Below are positions 8,017 through 16,105 of a stretch of 64,000 nt of DNA, in pieces (the stretch's first letter is position 1; every line of letters begins with the position of its first letter). Source of the DNA: AC-32 sp963716865 (GTDB lineage Bacteria; Actinomycetota; Thermoleophilia; Gaiellales; Gaiellaceae); contig CAVQUF010000001.1 in assembly GCA_963716865.1 (NCBI GenBank), positions 1-64,000 on the forward strand, read 5' to 3'. The position numbers were made by a program, and so were the translations under genes. The notes beneath the pieces were generated by a model. It worked only from the letters and a program-made list of their open reading frames with translations. It searched no databases and was not told where the DNA came from.

Positions 8017-8074
8017 AGGCGGCCGCACCGGCAAAGCCGGCACGGCCTCTTTGGTCGGCGTCGCAAGCGAGCGC
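8016..8074. repeat. Two-hairpin interspersed repeat, copy a (also likely bidirectional terminator)
   Basis: AGAGGCGGCCGCACCGGC / AAA / GCCGGCACGGCCTCT is a long imperfect hairpin followed by a second, ggcgtcgcaagcgagcgcc. It fills exactly the gap between the convergent stops of ppx and the CBS gene. The same two-part structure recurs at 11834, 17029, 36204 and 40839. Confidence 0.7.
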
Positions 8075-8075
8075 C

Positions 8076-8483
8076 TTAGAGCTCGTCGGCCGGAGGCGGC
8101 GGGTCGTCCTCGGCGAGGCGCCGGCGCAGGACGCTCCGCGACAGAACGCCCACGAGGCGACCTTCCTCGACCACGGGGACGCGCTCGGCGTCGTGCTCCT
8201 CGAGGAACTGAAACGCCTCGTCGAGCGGCAGCTCGGAGTCGAGCGTCCAGAGCGCCGGCTCGGCGATCTCGGCGACGGTGGCAGAGCCCGGGTCGCGACC
8301 GGCCGCGACCACCTCGCGGACGAGCGTCTTCCGCGTGATCACGCCCACGAAGCGGCCGTTGTCCGAGACGTAGACCGCCCGCACGTCCGGCTGGGTGAGG
8401 TGCTCCCCCGCCTCCCGGGCCGTGGTCGAGGCCTCGAGCGTCAGCGGCTCGGGAATCATCGCGTCGCGGACTTTGTCGGTCAT
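8076..8483 (-). CDS. Two-CBS-domain protein
   Basis: 135 aa, a stand-alone tandem CBS (Bateman) pair. CBS1 covers about 4-60 (MIPEPLTLEASTTAREAG...VGVITRKTLV), and CBS2 about 70-125 (LDEAFQFLEEHDAERVPVVE...VGVLSRSVL). Such modules bind adenine nucleotides and control a partner. The start ATG overlaps the stop of the upstream dehydrogenase (ATGA) and has GGGGGA upstream, so the two are translationally coupled. Energy-dependent regulation of that dehydrogenase is an attractive guess but is not shown by sequence. Confidence 0.88.
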   Translation of the reverse strand: MTDKVRDAMIPEPLTLEASTTAREAGEHLTQPDVRAVYVSDNGRFVGVITRKTLVREVVAAGRDPGSATVAEIAEPALWTLDSELPLDEAFQFLEEHDAERVPVVEEGRLVGVLSRSVLRRRLAEDDPPPPADEL

Positions 8484-9769
8484 GGATAGATCCCCCTGGC
8501 GCTGAGCGCACCCGCGACCTCGCGGATCCCGGCGACGAGCGCTGCGCTCCGCAGCGTGATGTTCCGCTCGGCCGCCAGCGTCCAGACGCGATCGAACGCG
8601 TCGCCGAGCTTGTCCGACAGCTTCGCCCGGATCTCGGTCCGATCCCAGAAGAGCCGCCCGAGATCCTGCACCCACTCGAAGTACGAGACCGTGACTCCCC
8701 CGGCATTGGTGAGCACGTCGGGGAGGACGGGAATGCCGCGGTCGGCCAGGATCGCGTCCGCCTCGAGCGAGGTAGGCCCGTTGGCGCCCTCGGCGATCAG
8801 GCGAGCCCGGATCCGCCCGGCGTTCTCGCCGGTGACCTGATCCTCGCGCGCGGCGAGCACCAGCACATCGCACGGGAGCTCGAGCAGCTCTGCGTTCGTG
8901 ACACGCTCGGCCTCGCCGTAGCTCTCGAGCAAGCCGTGCTCCTTGGCGTGGCGCCGCAGCTCGGAGATGTCGAGACCACGCTCATCGTGGACTCCGCCCG
9001 AGTGGTCCGAGACAGCTACGACGAGCGCGCCCTGCTCGTTCAGTTCCTCGGCCGCCACGCCGCCGACGTTGCCGAACCCCTGCACGACGCAGCGCTGCCC
9101 GCCGAGGTCCCAGCCGAGCCGCTCGCAAGCGTGTGCAACGACCATCACGACGCCCGCGCCGGTCGCCTCCTGCCGGAAGAGCGATCCGCCGAGAGCGATC
9201 GGCTTGCCCGTGACGATCTCCGGGACGACGTGGCCGACCTGCATCGAGTAGGTGTCCATCATCCACGCCATCGTCTGCTCGTTCGTGGCCATGTCAGGGG
9301 CCGGGATGTCCTCCTGCGGGCCGATGATCGGCAGCAGCTCCGAGGTGAACCGGCGCGTGATCTTCTGCAGCTCGTCGAGCGAGAGCTCACGCGGGCTGCA
9401 GCGGACGCCTCCCTTGGCGCCGCCGTACGGGAGGCGGAGCAGCGCGCACTTCCACGTCATCCACATCGCGAGCGCCGCGCACTCGCCCAGGGTCACCTCG
9501 TGGTCGTAGCGGATGCCGCCCTTCGTCGGGCCGAGCACCGTCGAGTGCTGGACACGGTAGCCCGGGAAGACGGTCCAGCGCCCGGAGTCGAGCCTGACCG
9601 GGACGCTGACGACGAGCGAGCGCTCCGGGTAGCGCAGGCGCTCGGAGACGAACTCCTCGACGTCCGCGTGCGGGAGCGCCTGCTCGTACTGAGCCAACGC
9701 CGTCCGGTAGAGCGGCGTCTCCCATTCCAGCTGCCCGTGCCCGGGCGAAACCTCCTGCACCTCGGCCAC
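8480..9769 (-). CDS. gdhA: Glutamate (Glu/Leu/Phe/Val) dehydrogenase
   Basis: 429 aa, usual hexameric GDH length. The substrate site includes PTKGGIRY (Lys83), MTWKCALL (Lys107), and PYGGAKGGV with catalytic Lys119; PAPDM supplies Asp159. The Rossmann nucleotide loop is GFGNVG at 231-236, followed by AVSDHSGG, where the Asp suggests NAD rather than NADP. It interconverts glutamate with 2-oxoglutarate and ammonia. It forms an overlapping pair with the CBS protein. Leu or Val specificity cannot be excluded from motifs alone. Confidence 0.9.
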   Translation of the reverse strand: MAEVQEVSPGHGQLEWETPLYRTALAQYEQALPHADVEEFVSERLRYPERSLVVSVPVRLDSGRWTVFPGYRVQHSTVLGPTKGGIRYDHEVTLGECAALAMWMTWKCALLRLPYGGAKGGVRCSPRELSLDELQKITRRFTSELLPIIGPQEDIPAPDMATNEQTMAWMMDTYSMQVGHVVPEIVTGKPIALGGSLFRQEATGAGVVMVVAHACERLGWDLGGQRCVVQGFGNVGGVAAEELNEQGALVVAVSDHSGGVHDERGLDISELRRHAKEHGLLESYGEAERVTNAELLELPCDVLVLAAREDQVTGENAGRIRARLIAEGANGPTSLEADAILADRGIPVLPDVLTNAGGVTVSYFEWVQDLGRLFWDRTEIRAKLSDKLGDAFDRVWTLAAERNITLRSAALVAGIREVAGALSARGIYP

Positions 9770-9804
9770 AAACGGAGTCTAGTGCCGCCCAACCCGGCGA
9801 TTCA

Positions 9805-9892
9805 TGCCGGGGGAGGGAGTCGAACCCTCACGCCCCCAGTGGGGACACCTGATTTTAAGTCAGGCGCGTATGACCAATTTCGCCACCCCGGC
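9805..9892 (-). tRNA. tRNA-Leu (TAA)
   Basis: 88 nt, class II with a long variable arm (TGTCCCCACTGGGGGCG). Acceptor GCCGGGG pairs with CCCCGGC, discriminator A. The anticodon arm CTGA-CTTAAAA-TCAG gives anticodon TAA. The T arm is GAGGG-TTCGACT-CCCTC. No CCA is encoded. Confidence 0.93.
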
Positions 9893-9922
9893 CGGGCAAG
9901 GATAGCCCCGAGCGAACGGGTC

Positions 9923-10633
9923 TTAAACGCCGGGCGGGAACTTGTAGCTCGAGGGGAACTTCTTCGGCGCCTTGCCGATCACAAACGTGAGCTCCTGGTG
10001 CTTCTTGAGGACGAGGACGCTCGGATCGCCGGTGTACTCGACCCCGTCGACGTACAGCCGCCACGGGGTCTTCGGCCTGCAGTAGCCGCCGATGCAGTCC
10101 TTCGTCAGGCGTACACCCCACGTGCCGAAGAACTGGCCGAGCGAGAACGAGGCCTTCTTCGGAGACTCGACGTGCATGATCCCGCTCGAATCGTGCGTGT
10201 GGAGCTCGGTCAGGAACTGGCCGTCGTAGATGCCGATGCCGGTCGGGACCCTGATGTGCTTGCCGTCGACGTAGATGTCGAGGTGCTGGTGGATGTGGAC
10301 GACCTGGCCCTCCGCCCCGAGCGGGTTCAGCCCGAGCGGCTTCAGCCGGTCGGGCAGGTGGTCGATGCCGGCGTTCCACGGGGCGGGCCCGGTCTGCAGC
10401 CCGATCAGCCTGGCGTCATTGAACGACTTCGCCGAGCTACTGCCGCCCCCACCGAGAAGCGCGAAGAGCAGGAATACGATCGCGATCAGGGCCACGCCCG
10501 AAGCCGCGAACGCGATCGCCCAGTAGAGCGTGCGCCTCTCCTCGGGCGTTCTCTTGCGCCGCCGGGTCTCGACACGCCGCTGCGGCGCCTGGATTCTCCT
10601 CGGAGGGGCTGGGGTGCGGGGCTTCTTGGCCAA
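9923..10633 (-). CDS. Membrane-anchored His-rich protein of unknown function
   Basis: 236 aa. A basic N-terminus (residues 1-34) leads into one transmembrane helix at about 37-61, then a Gly/Ser linker and an extracellular domain. The domain carries VHIHQHLDIYVDG, ELHTHDSSGIMHVES and F.LGQFF.TWG, a dense set of His with acidic residues that looks like a metal site (Cu or Zn). Similar proteins occur in actinobacteria and archaea without assigned function. It lies alone downstream of a possible promoter-free gap and upstream of tRNA-Leu. Two Cys (DCIGGYC) could form a disulfide. Confidence 0.7.
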   Translation of the reverse strand: MAKKPRTPAPPRRIQAPQRRVETRRRKRTPEERRTLYWAIAFAASGVALIAIVFLLFALLGGGGSSSAKSFNDARLIGLQTGPAPWNAGIDHLPDRLKPLGLNPLGAEGQVVHIHQHLDIYVDGKHIRVPTGIGIYDGQFLTELHTHDSSGIMHVESPKKASFSLGQFFGTWGVRLTKDCIGGYCRPKTPWRLYVDGVEYTGDPSVLVLKKHQELTFVIGKAPKKFPSSYKFPPGV

Positions 10634-10671
10634 CTGGCCCGCGCGATGCTAGCAGCAGCCTGCGAGGGCAC

Positions 10672-10701
10672 TTGACAGCCGACACATCTAGCGATTAGGT
10701 T
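10672..10701 (+). promoter_or_regulatory. Predicted sigma-70-type promoter upstream of rmuC
   Basis: TTGACA at 10672-10677 and TAGGTT at 10696-10701 (spacer 18; TTAGGT with 17). It points at rmuC, whose ATG is about 120 bases downstream. The -35 is a perfect consensus, rare in this GC-rich sequence; the -10 is weak. Confidence 0.45.
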
Positions 10702-10709
10702 GCTCGCGT

Positions 10710-10743
10710 CAGATCCGGAGGGCCGCAAGGTCGTCCGGATCTG
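10710..10743 (+). promoter_or_regulatory. Hairpin at the predicted transcript start of rmuC
   Basis: CAGATCCGGA (10710-10719) and TCCGGATCTG (10734-10743) are perfect 10-base inverted repeats around a 14-base loop, starting about 8 bases after the predicted -10. The only T-run after it is TTT at 10746-10748, so it is a poor terminator. It could be an operator, a 5' protective stem, or an attenuator. Confidence 0.45.
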
Positions 10744-10823
10744 GCGTTTCTGGGGCCTTTTCGGATCGTTCCGGCAGCGCGGCGGCCGCGCCGTCCGACG
10801 CCTCCCCTAGGGTTCGTCGGCTC

Positions 10824-11834
10824 ATGTTCGTGCTCGCGACAACGGCCGTGCTCGTCATCGGCGGCGTGGCGCTCGCCCTCTGGCTCGCGCGCGTCCTCGA
10901 GCGGGTTCTCTCGGCCCGGAACGCCGAGGTCGACGGGCGCCTGGAGGCGATCACGGAGACGATGGACCGGCGGCTCGGCGAGCTCGACACGAAGGTCGAC
11001 CGCCGCCTCGAGCACGCGAGCGTGCAGACGAACGCGATCCACAAGCAGCTCGGCGCGGTCGGGCAGGCGACGGAGCAGCTCGCCGAGCAGGCGAAGGGGC
11101 TCCGGCAGCTCCAGCAGATCCTGCGCCCCCCGAAGGCGCGCGGCGGGTTCGGCGAGCTCCTGCTCGCGAACCTCCTCGCCGACCGCCTGCCGCCGACGGC
11201 CTACACGCTGCAGTACGGCTTCGAGGGGGGCGAGCGGGTGGACGCCGCGATCGTGGTCGACCGGATCGTCCCGATCGACTCCAAGTTCCCGCTCGACAAC
11301 TTCGAGCGGATGGTCGGCTCGGACAACGACATCGAGCGGCAGCAGTTCGAGAAGCTCTTCGCGCGTGACGTCAAGGGGCACGTGGACGCGATCGCGTCCA
11401 AGTACATCCGCCCCGACGAGGGCACCTACGACTTCGCGTTCATGTACCTCCCGTCGGAGGCGATCTACTACGAGCTCGCCTGCGGCAAGACCGGCGCGCT
11501 GCTCGAGTACGCGAATGCCAAGCGGGTGCTGCCAGTCTCGCCGACGACGCTGACCGCCTACCTGCAGGTGATCGTGCTCGGGCTCAAGGGCCTCCAGATC
11601 GAGCAGCACGCGCAGGAGGTCATGGCCTACTGCGCACAGCTGCAAACTGACTTCGGCCGCTTCCGCGAGGACTTCGCGCTCGTCGGGAAGCACCTGGGCA
11701 ACGCGCGAGAGCGCTACTCGGACGCCGAGAAGCGTCTCGAGCGGTTCGGGACGAAGCTCGAGCAGGCCGCGGACTCGCCCGCGGAGCTGCCCGGCGAGGC
11801 GCACGAGCTGCCCCGCGCCGTCGACGCGGCCTAA
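10824..11834 (+). CDS. rmuC: DNA recombination protein RmuC
   Basis: 336 aa. An N-terminal membrane helix (residues 3-24) is followed by a coiled coil (about 30-95). The RmuC nuclease-like core begins at GGFGELLLANLLADRLPP and contains FEGGERVDAAIVVD...PIDSKFPLDNFERM and the FMYLPSEAIYYEL block. RmuC proteins limit inversions and rearrangements at repeats. This one is shorter than E. coli RmuC (475 aa), as in other actinobacteria, because the coiled coil is short. Convergent with the aconitase gene, with the two-hairpin repeat between them. Confidence 0.9.
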   Translation: MFVLATTAVLVIGGVALALWLARVLERVLSARNAEVDGRLEAITETMDRRLGELDTKVDRRLEHASVQTNAIHKQLGAVGQATEQLAEQAKGLRQLQQILRPPKARGGFGELLLANLLADRLPPTAYTLQYGFEGGERVDAAIVVDRIVPIDSKFPLDNFERMVGSDNDIERQQFEKLFARDVKGHVDAIASKYIRPDEGTYDFAFMYLPSEAIYYELACGKTGALLEYANAKRVLPVSPTTLTAYLQVIVLGLKGLQIEQHAQEVMAYCAQLQTDFGRFREDFALVGKHLGNARERYSDAEKRLERFGTKLEQAADSPAELPGEAHELPRAVDAA

Positions 11835-11891
11835 GGCGTTCGCTTGCGACGCCGACCATGAGAGGCCGTGCCGGCTTTGCCGGTGCGGCCG
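11834..11891. repeat. Two-hairpin interspersed repeat, copy b
   Basis: First hairpin ggcgttcgcttgcgacgcc, spacer gaccatgagag, second hairpin gccgtgccggctttgccggtgcggc. This is copy a in inverted orientation, again lodged between convergent stop codons (rmuC and aconitase). Confidence 0.7.
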
Positions 11892-11899
11892 TTTAGCGG

Positions 11900-13846
11900 C
11901 TAGACGCCCGCGGGCTGCTGCGCTTTGAGGTAGCGAATCAGGCCGCCGGCGACGACGATCTCGCGCTCGCGCGGGAGCAGGTCGTGCGTGAGCGTGATCG
12001 TCCCGACACCCTCGATCTCGGTCTCGAGGTCGTCCTCGCCCTCGGCGATCGAGTGCAGGCGCGAGATCCGCCAGGTCTGCCCCAGCTCGGCCTTGTCGTA
12101 GTCGGCCGGGTCCTTGAAGAGCAGCGGCGCGATCCCCTGCGCGATCAGGTTGCGCCGGTGGATGCGCGCGAAGCTCTTCGCGATCACGGCGCGGACGCCG
12201 AGCTGCACGGGCGCGAGGGCCGCGTGCTCGCGGCTCGACCCCTGCCCGTAGTTGTCGCCGGCCACGATGAACCCTCCGCCCCACTCGTGCGCGCGCCGCG
12301 GGAACTCCTTGTCGCGGTGCTGGAACGTGAACTCCGCGATCGCGGGGACGTTCGAGCGGTAGGCCATCACGGTCGCGCCGTCGGGCGAGAGGTCGCCGGT
12401 CGAGATGTCGTCCGGCGCCACGATCAGGACGCGCATCTCCAGCTCGTCGGGAAGCGGCTTCTGCTCGGGCGGCGGCTTGATGTTCGGCCCGCGCGGGATC
12501 GTGATCGACGCCGCCTCGTCGGCCGGGACGGGCTCGAGGATGTGGTTCTGCACGACCTCGGGCCGGGCCTCGGGCCGCTCGGGCAGCACGACGTCGGCGA
12601 GCTCCCGCGGGTCAGAGATCGCGCCGGTCAGCATCGACGCGGCGGCGACGGCCGGCGAGCAGAGGTAGACCTGGTCGTCGGCGGTCCCGCTCCGCCCAGG
12701 GAAGTTGCGGTTGAAGGTCCGGAGCGAGCTCGAGCCCGACGGAGGCGCCTGGCCCATGCCGACGCACGGCCCGCAGGCCGGCTCGAGCATGCGCACGCCG
12801 GCCATCAGGAGGTCGACGTACGTCGCGGAGCGAGTGATCTGGTCGAGGATCTGCCGCGAGCCCGGGGTGGCCGTCGCGGAGATGAGCTTCTCGGAGATCC
12901 GCTGGCCGCGCAGCACCGCGCCGCAGACCGCGAGGTCCTCGTACGAGGAGTTGACCGACGAGCCGATGCAGACCTGTGACAGCTCGGTCCCGGCGAGCTC
13001 GTCGACCGGAACGACGTTGTCGGGGCTCGACGGCCTGGCCACGAGCGGGACGAGCTCGGCCAGGTCGATGTGCTCCTCCTCGTCGAAGTCGCCCGTGCCG
13101 CCGGTGTCGAGCGCGACGAAGTCGTCCTCGCGCCGCTGCTCGGCGAGCCAGCTCCGCGTCTCCTCGTCGGCCGGGAAGATCGCCCCGGTGGCGCCGAGCT
13201 CGGCGATCATGTTCGCGATCGTCCCGCGCTCCGTGTAGCTCAGGGTGGACACGCCCGGGCCGGTGAACTCGAAGATCGCGCCTCGTCCGCCGCGCACGCT
13301 GCGCCGCCGCAGGAGCTCGAGAATGATGTCCTTCGCCTGGATCCAGGGGCGCCTCAGCTCGTTCTCGAGGAACACGCCCACGACGCGCGGGCACGGCAGC
13401 TCGAACGGGTGGCCGGCCATGCAGACGGCGACGTCGAGCCCGCCCGCGCCGATCGCGATCATCCCGCACGAGCCGGACTGGGTCGTGTGGCTGTCCGCGC
13501 CGATGAGCGTCTTGCCGGGAGTCGCGAAGCGCTCGCAGTGGACGTAGTGGCAGATCCCGTTGCCGGGCCGCGAGAACCAGAGCCCGTAGCGCGCAGACAT
13601 CGCCTGCAGGAAGCGGTGGTCGTCGGGATTCTTGAAGTCGATCTGGAGGATGTTGTGGTCGACGTAGACGACAGCCGTCTCCACCTGGACACGGTCGACC
13701 TCGAACAGCTCGAACTGCATGCAGGCCATCGTCCCCGTCGCGTCCTGCGCGAGTGCCTGGTCGATGCGCAACGCGATCTCCTGTCCGGGCACGAGCTCGC
13801 CGCGTTCGAGGTGGTCTTCCAGAATCGTTCGCGCGAGCGAGGCCAT
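11900..13846 (-). CDS. Aconitate hydratase (TIGR01342-type aconitase)
   Basis: 648 aa. It is shorter than AcnA (about 890) and of the type labelled 'putative aconitase' (TIGR01342), common outside proteobacteria. The large domain carries GADSHTTQSGSCG and ACGPCVGMGQ, which supply [4Fe-4S] Cys ligands. The C-terminal swivel domain has DDISTGDLSPDG and the substrate loop GDNYGQGSSREHAAL. It isomerises citrate and isocitrate in the TCA cycle. I choose ATG 13846 (MASLARTILEDH) because the longer frame runs into the next gene. An isocitrate-dehydrogenase-family gene lies at 25327 in the same window. Confidence 0.9.
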   Translation of the reverse strand: MASLARTILEDHLERGELVPGQEIALRIDQALAQDATGTMACMQFELFEVDRVQVETAVVYVDHNILQIDFKNPDDHRFLQAMSARYGLWFSRPGNGICHYVHCERFATPGKTLIGADSHTTQSGSCGMIAIGAGGLDVAVCMAGHPFELPCPRVVGVFLENELRRPWIQAKDIILELLRRRSVRGGRGAIFEFTGPGVSTLSYTERGTIANMIAELGATGAIFPADEETRSWLAEQRREDDFVALDTGGTGDFDEEEHIDLAELVPLVARPSSPDNVVPVDELAGTELSQVCIGSSVNSSYEDLAVCGAVLRGQRISEKLISATATPGSRQILDQITRSATYVDLLMAGVRMLEPACGPCVGMGQAPPSGSSSLRTFNRNFPGRSGTADDQVYLCSPAVAAASMLTGAISDPRELADVVLPERPEARPEVVQNHILEPVPADEAASITIPRGPNIKPPPEQKPLPDELEMRVLIVAPDDISTGDLSPDGATVMAYRSNVPAIAEFTFQHRDKEFPRRAHEWGGGFIVAGDNYGQGSSREHAALAPVQLGVRAVIAKSFARIHRRNLIAQGIAPLLFKDPADYDKAELGQTWRISRLHSIAEGEDDLETEIEGVGTITLTHDLLPREREIVVAGGLIRYLKAQQPAGV

Positions 13847-13871
13847 CGCGAAAGAGTATTCCAGCCCCGGC

Positions 13872-15002
13872 CTAGTACCGCAGGAGCGCGCCGATGCCCT
13901 CGACCGCATCGAGGTCGCGGCGTTCGCGCAGCGCCCACACGGTGCCGCCGTGCGCGAGTGTCTGATGCAGGGCGAGGTCGAGCCCGTCGCGGCTCTCCTC
14001 CATCCGGGTCCCGTCGAGTGGGCACGCGCCTCCCTCGAGGCCGAGGCGCCCGCAGGCGGGACACTCCCACGCGGCCCGCTCGGCACCGGCCTGGAAGAGC
14101 AGGAGGTCTACGCGACCGTCCGAGGCCGCCTCGAGCGTCTGCGCCCAGCCGGCGGCGGCGCGGCCGCTCCGGCCCGCCTCCTCGGTCCACCGCTCCACAG
14201 CTGAGGTCTCCTGCTCGACGCGCCAGCGCTCGAGCACCGGCTCGACCACCTCCAGCAGCTCGGCCGGACGGGCATGGGCCTCCGCGGCGGCCCAGCCGAT
14301 GATCGCGTTCAGCACGTCGTGCGAGAGCAGCTCCTCGAACTCCGCCCGGATCTCCTCGGCGCACACGATCACGAGGCGAGGGCCCCGCAGGCGGCGCACG
14401 TTCCGGTCCACCAGCTCCGCGACCTCCCGCAGATGATCCTGCGCGAGCTTGTCGATGTGGCGCTGGTAGCGGGCCTGCGACAGGCCGCCCTGGTCGTGGC
14501 GGCCGGGCTGCTCGTCGAAATGCTCGACGAGCTCCTCGAGCCGCCGTCCGCTGAGCAGGTAGAGATCGCCGCGCTCCCGCCCGACGACCGCGACGAGCAC
14601 GCCCTCGCCACGGCCGACGAGGGGCACGAGCGGCTCGAGGTGGAAGGATCGGCCGACCCTCGTGAGATCGGGAACGCTCTCGCTCAGCGGCAGCGGCCGC
14701 CAGACGTTGTCGAGCCCGGCCGAGAAGACGACGAGACCCCGGGACCCCTCCCGGCTGAAGTCCAGGTCGAAGAACGTGCGCAGCCGGGCCGCGTCGTCTC
14801 GGAGACCCTGCCTCTGCTCGTGCGTCAACTCCGCGCGGGCCGCCGCCTCGGAGCGCTCGATCTCGTCCACCAGCGCGTTGACGCGGACGTCCACCTCGCC
14901 GCGGGTCGGGGAGACGCTCGGATCGAGGTCGAGGTAGAAGCTGATCGCGCACCCGTGCTCGGCCCGAAAGAGCGCCAGATCACGCAGCCCTTCCCAGGTC
15001 AC
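13872..15002 (-). CDS. eRF1-like baeRF family protein (VLRF1/Vms1-related)
   Basis: 376 aa. The N-terminal part ends in a release-factor-like loop GGLSQARYQRHIDKLAQDH (about residues 176-194). This matches the Gly-Gly/Gln-containing loop of bacterial eRF1-like proteins, where Gln is thought to assist peptidyl-tRNA hydrolysis. A middle domain includes RGPRLVIVCAEEIRAEF. The C-terminal part has a zinc ribbon (ECPACGRLGLEGGACPLDG). The family is implicated in ribosome rescue by comparison with eukaryotic Vms1; function here is inferred. ATG-type start at 15002 lies about 106 bases from the divergent trxB, so the two share an upstream region. Confidence 0.75.
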   Translation of the reverse strand: MTWEGLRDLALFRAEHGCAISFYLDLDPSVSPTRGEVDVRVNALVDEIERSEAAARAELTHEQRQGLRDDAARLRTFFDLDFSREGSRGLVVFSAGLDNVWRPLPLSESVPDLTRVGRSFHLEPLVPLVGRGEGVLVAVVGRERGDLYLLSGRRLEELVEHFDEQPGRHDQGGLSQARYQRHIDKLAQDHLREVAELVDRNVRRLRGPRLVIVCAEEIRAEFEELLSHDVLNAIIGWAAAEAHARPAELLEVVEPVLERWRVEQETSAVERWTEEAGRSGRAAAGWAQTLEAASDGRVDLLLFQAGAERAAWECPACGRLGLEGGACPLDGTRMEESRDGLDLALHQTLAHGGTVWALRERRDLDAVEGIGALLRY

Positions 15003-15092
15003 GGTCGCTGCCAGCCCGTCCCCTTTCCCGTCGCCGGAAATCGGCCGATTCTATGCATACCCCCGAGGAAGCCTCGACCGGTCGCGGTCGTT

Positions 15093-15098
15093 TAATAC
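15093..15098 (+). promoter_or_regulatory. Possible -10 of trxB giving a leaderless transcript
   Basis: TAATAC lies 10 bases before the trxB ATG (15109) and there is no Shine-Dalgarno sequence there. A start site about 7 bases downstream of this hexamer would place the mRNA end at or near the ATG. No clear -35 is visible. Confidence 0.35.
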
Positions 15099-15108
15099 TT
15101 CGGTACAC

Positions 15109-16080
15109 ATGGAACAGACACGAGAGCTGATCATCATCGGAGGCGGGCCGGCCGGCTATACGGCCGCGCTCTACGCCGCGCGCGCGAACCTCGAGCCGCT
15201 GGTGATCGAAGGCTTCGCCTGGGGCGGCCAGCTGATGATCACGAGCGACGTCGAGAACTACCCCGGCTACCCGGACGGCATCCTCGGCCCGCAGATGATG
15301 CAGGACTTCAGGCGCCAGGCCGAGCGCTTCGGCGCCGAGTTCGTCACGGACGACGTGACGAAGGTCGACTTCTCCGAGCACCCGTTCCGCGTCTGGGTCG
15401 GCGAGAAGGAGTACCTGTCCGAGAGCGTGATCGTCGCTACGGGCGCGAGCGCCCGGCAGCTCGGGCTCGAGTCTGAGCGGTCGCTCCAGGGAAAGGGCGT
15501 CTCCTACTGCGCAGTGTGCGACGCCGCGTTCTTCCGGGACAAGGAGGTCGTCGTCGTCGGCGGCGGCGACTCGGCGATGGAAGAGGCGATCTTCCTGACG
15601 AAGTTCGCGACGAAGGTCGCCCTCGTCCACCGGCGCGACGAGTTCAGGGCCTCCCCGATCATGATCGACCGCGCGCGCGCGAACGAGAAGATCGAGTTCG
15701 TCACTCCCGCCGTCGTCGAGGAAGTGACCTCCGGGGGCGGCCAGACGAGCGGGGTCCTCATCCGCGACCTCAACACCGGCGAGACGCGCGAGCTGCCGGC
15801 ACAGGGGGTCTTCGTCGCGATCGGGCACGACCCGAACACGAAGCTCTTCCTCGAGCAGCTCGACCACGACCAGGCCGGCTACCTCGTGACGAAGCCCGGC
15901 TCGACCGCGACGAACGTCGAGGGCGTCTTCGCCGCGGGCGACGTCGTCGACCACACGTACCGCCAGGCGGTCACGGCCGCAGGCAGCGGCACGATGGCCG
16001 CGCTCGACGCGGAACGCTGGCTCTCCGCTCGGGAAGGCGCCGCGCCGACGGTGCCGAAGCCCGAGACGGCCGAGGTCTAG
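15109..16080 (+). CDS. trxB: Thioredoxin reductase
   Basis: 323 aa low-molecular-weight flavoprotein. FAD motif IIIGGGPAGYTAALYAA is at 8-24, the redox pair C134-A-V-C137 in SYCAVCDAAFF, and the NADPH motif VVVVGGGDSAMEEA near 150. The second FAD motif GVFAAGDVVD.TYRQAVTAAGSG is near the C-terminus. It reduces thioredoxin with NADPH in the cytoplasm. No thioredoxin gene is adjacent. The absence of a ribosome site upstream suggests leaderless translation. Confidence 0.93.
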   Translation: MEQTRELIIIGGGPAGYTAALYAARANLEPLVIEGFAWGGQLMITSDVENYPGYPDGILGPQMMQDFRRQAERFGAEFVTDDVTKVDFSEHPFRVWVGEKEYLSESVIVATGASARQLGLESERSLQGKGVSYCAVCDAAFFRDKEVVVVGGGDSAMEEAIFLTKFATKVALVHRRDEFRASPIMIDRARANEKIEFVTPAVVEEVTSGGGQTSGVLIRDLNTGETRELPAQGVFVAIGHDPNTKLFLEQLDHDQAGYLVTKPGSTATNVEGVFAAGDVVDHTYRQAVTAAGSGTMAALDAERWLSAREGAAPTVPKPETAEV

Positions 16081-16105
16081 CCGGAACCCCCGCTAGCCTC
16101 GGCGG

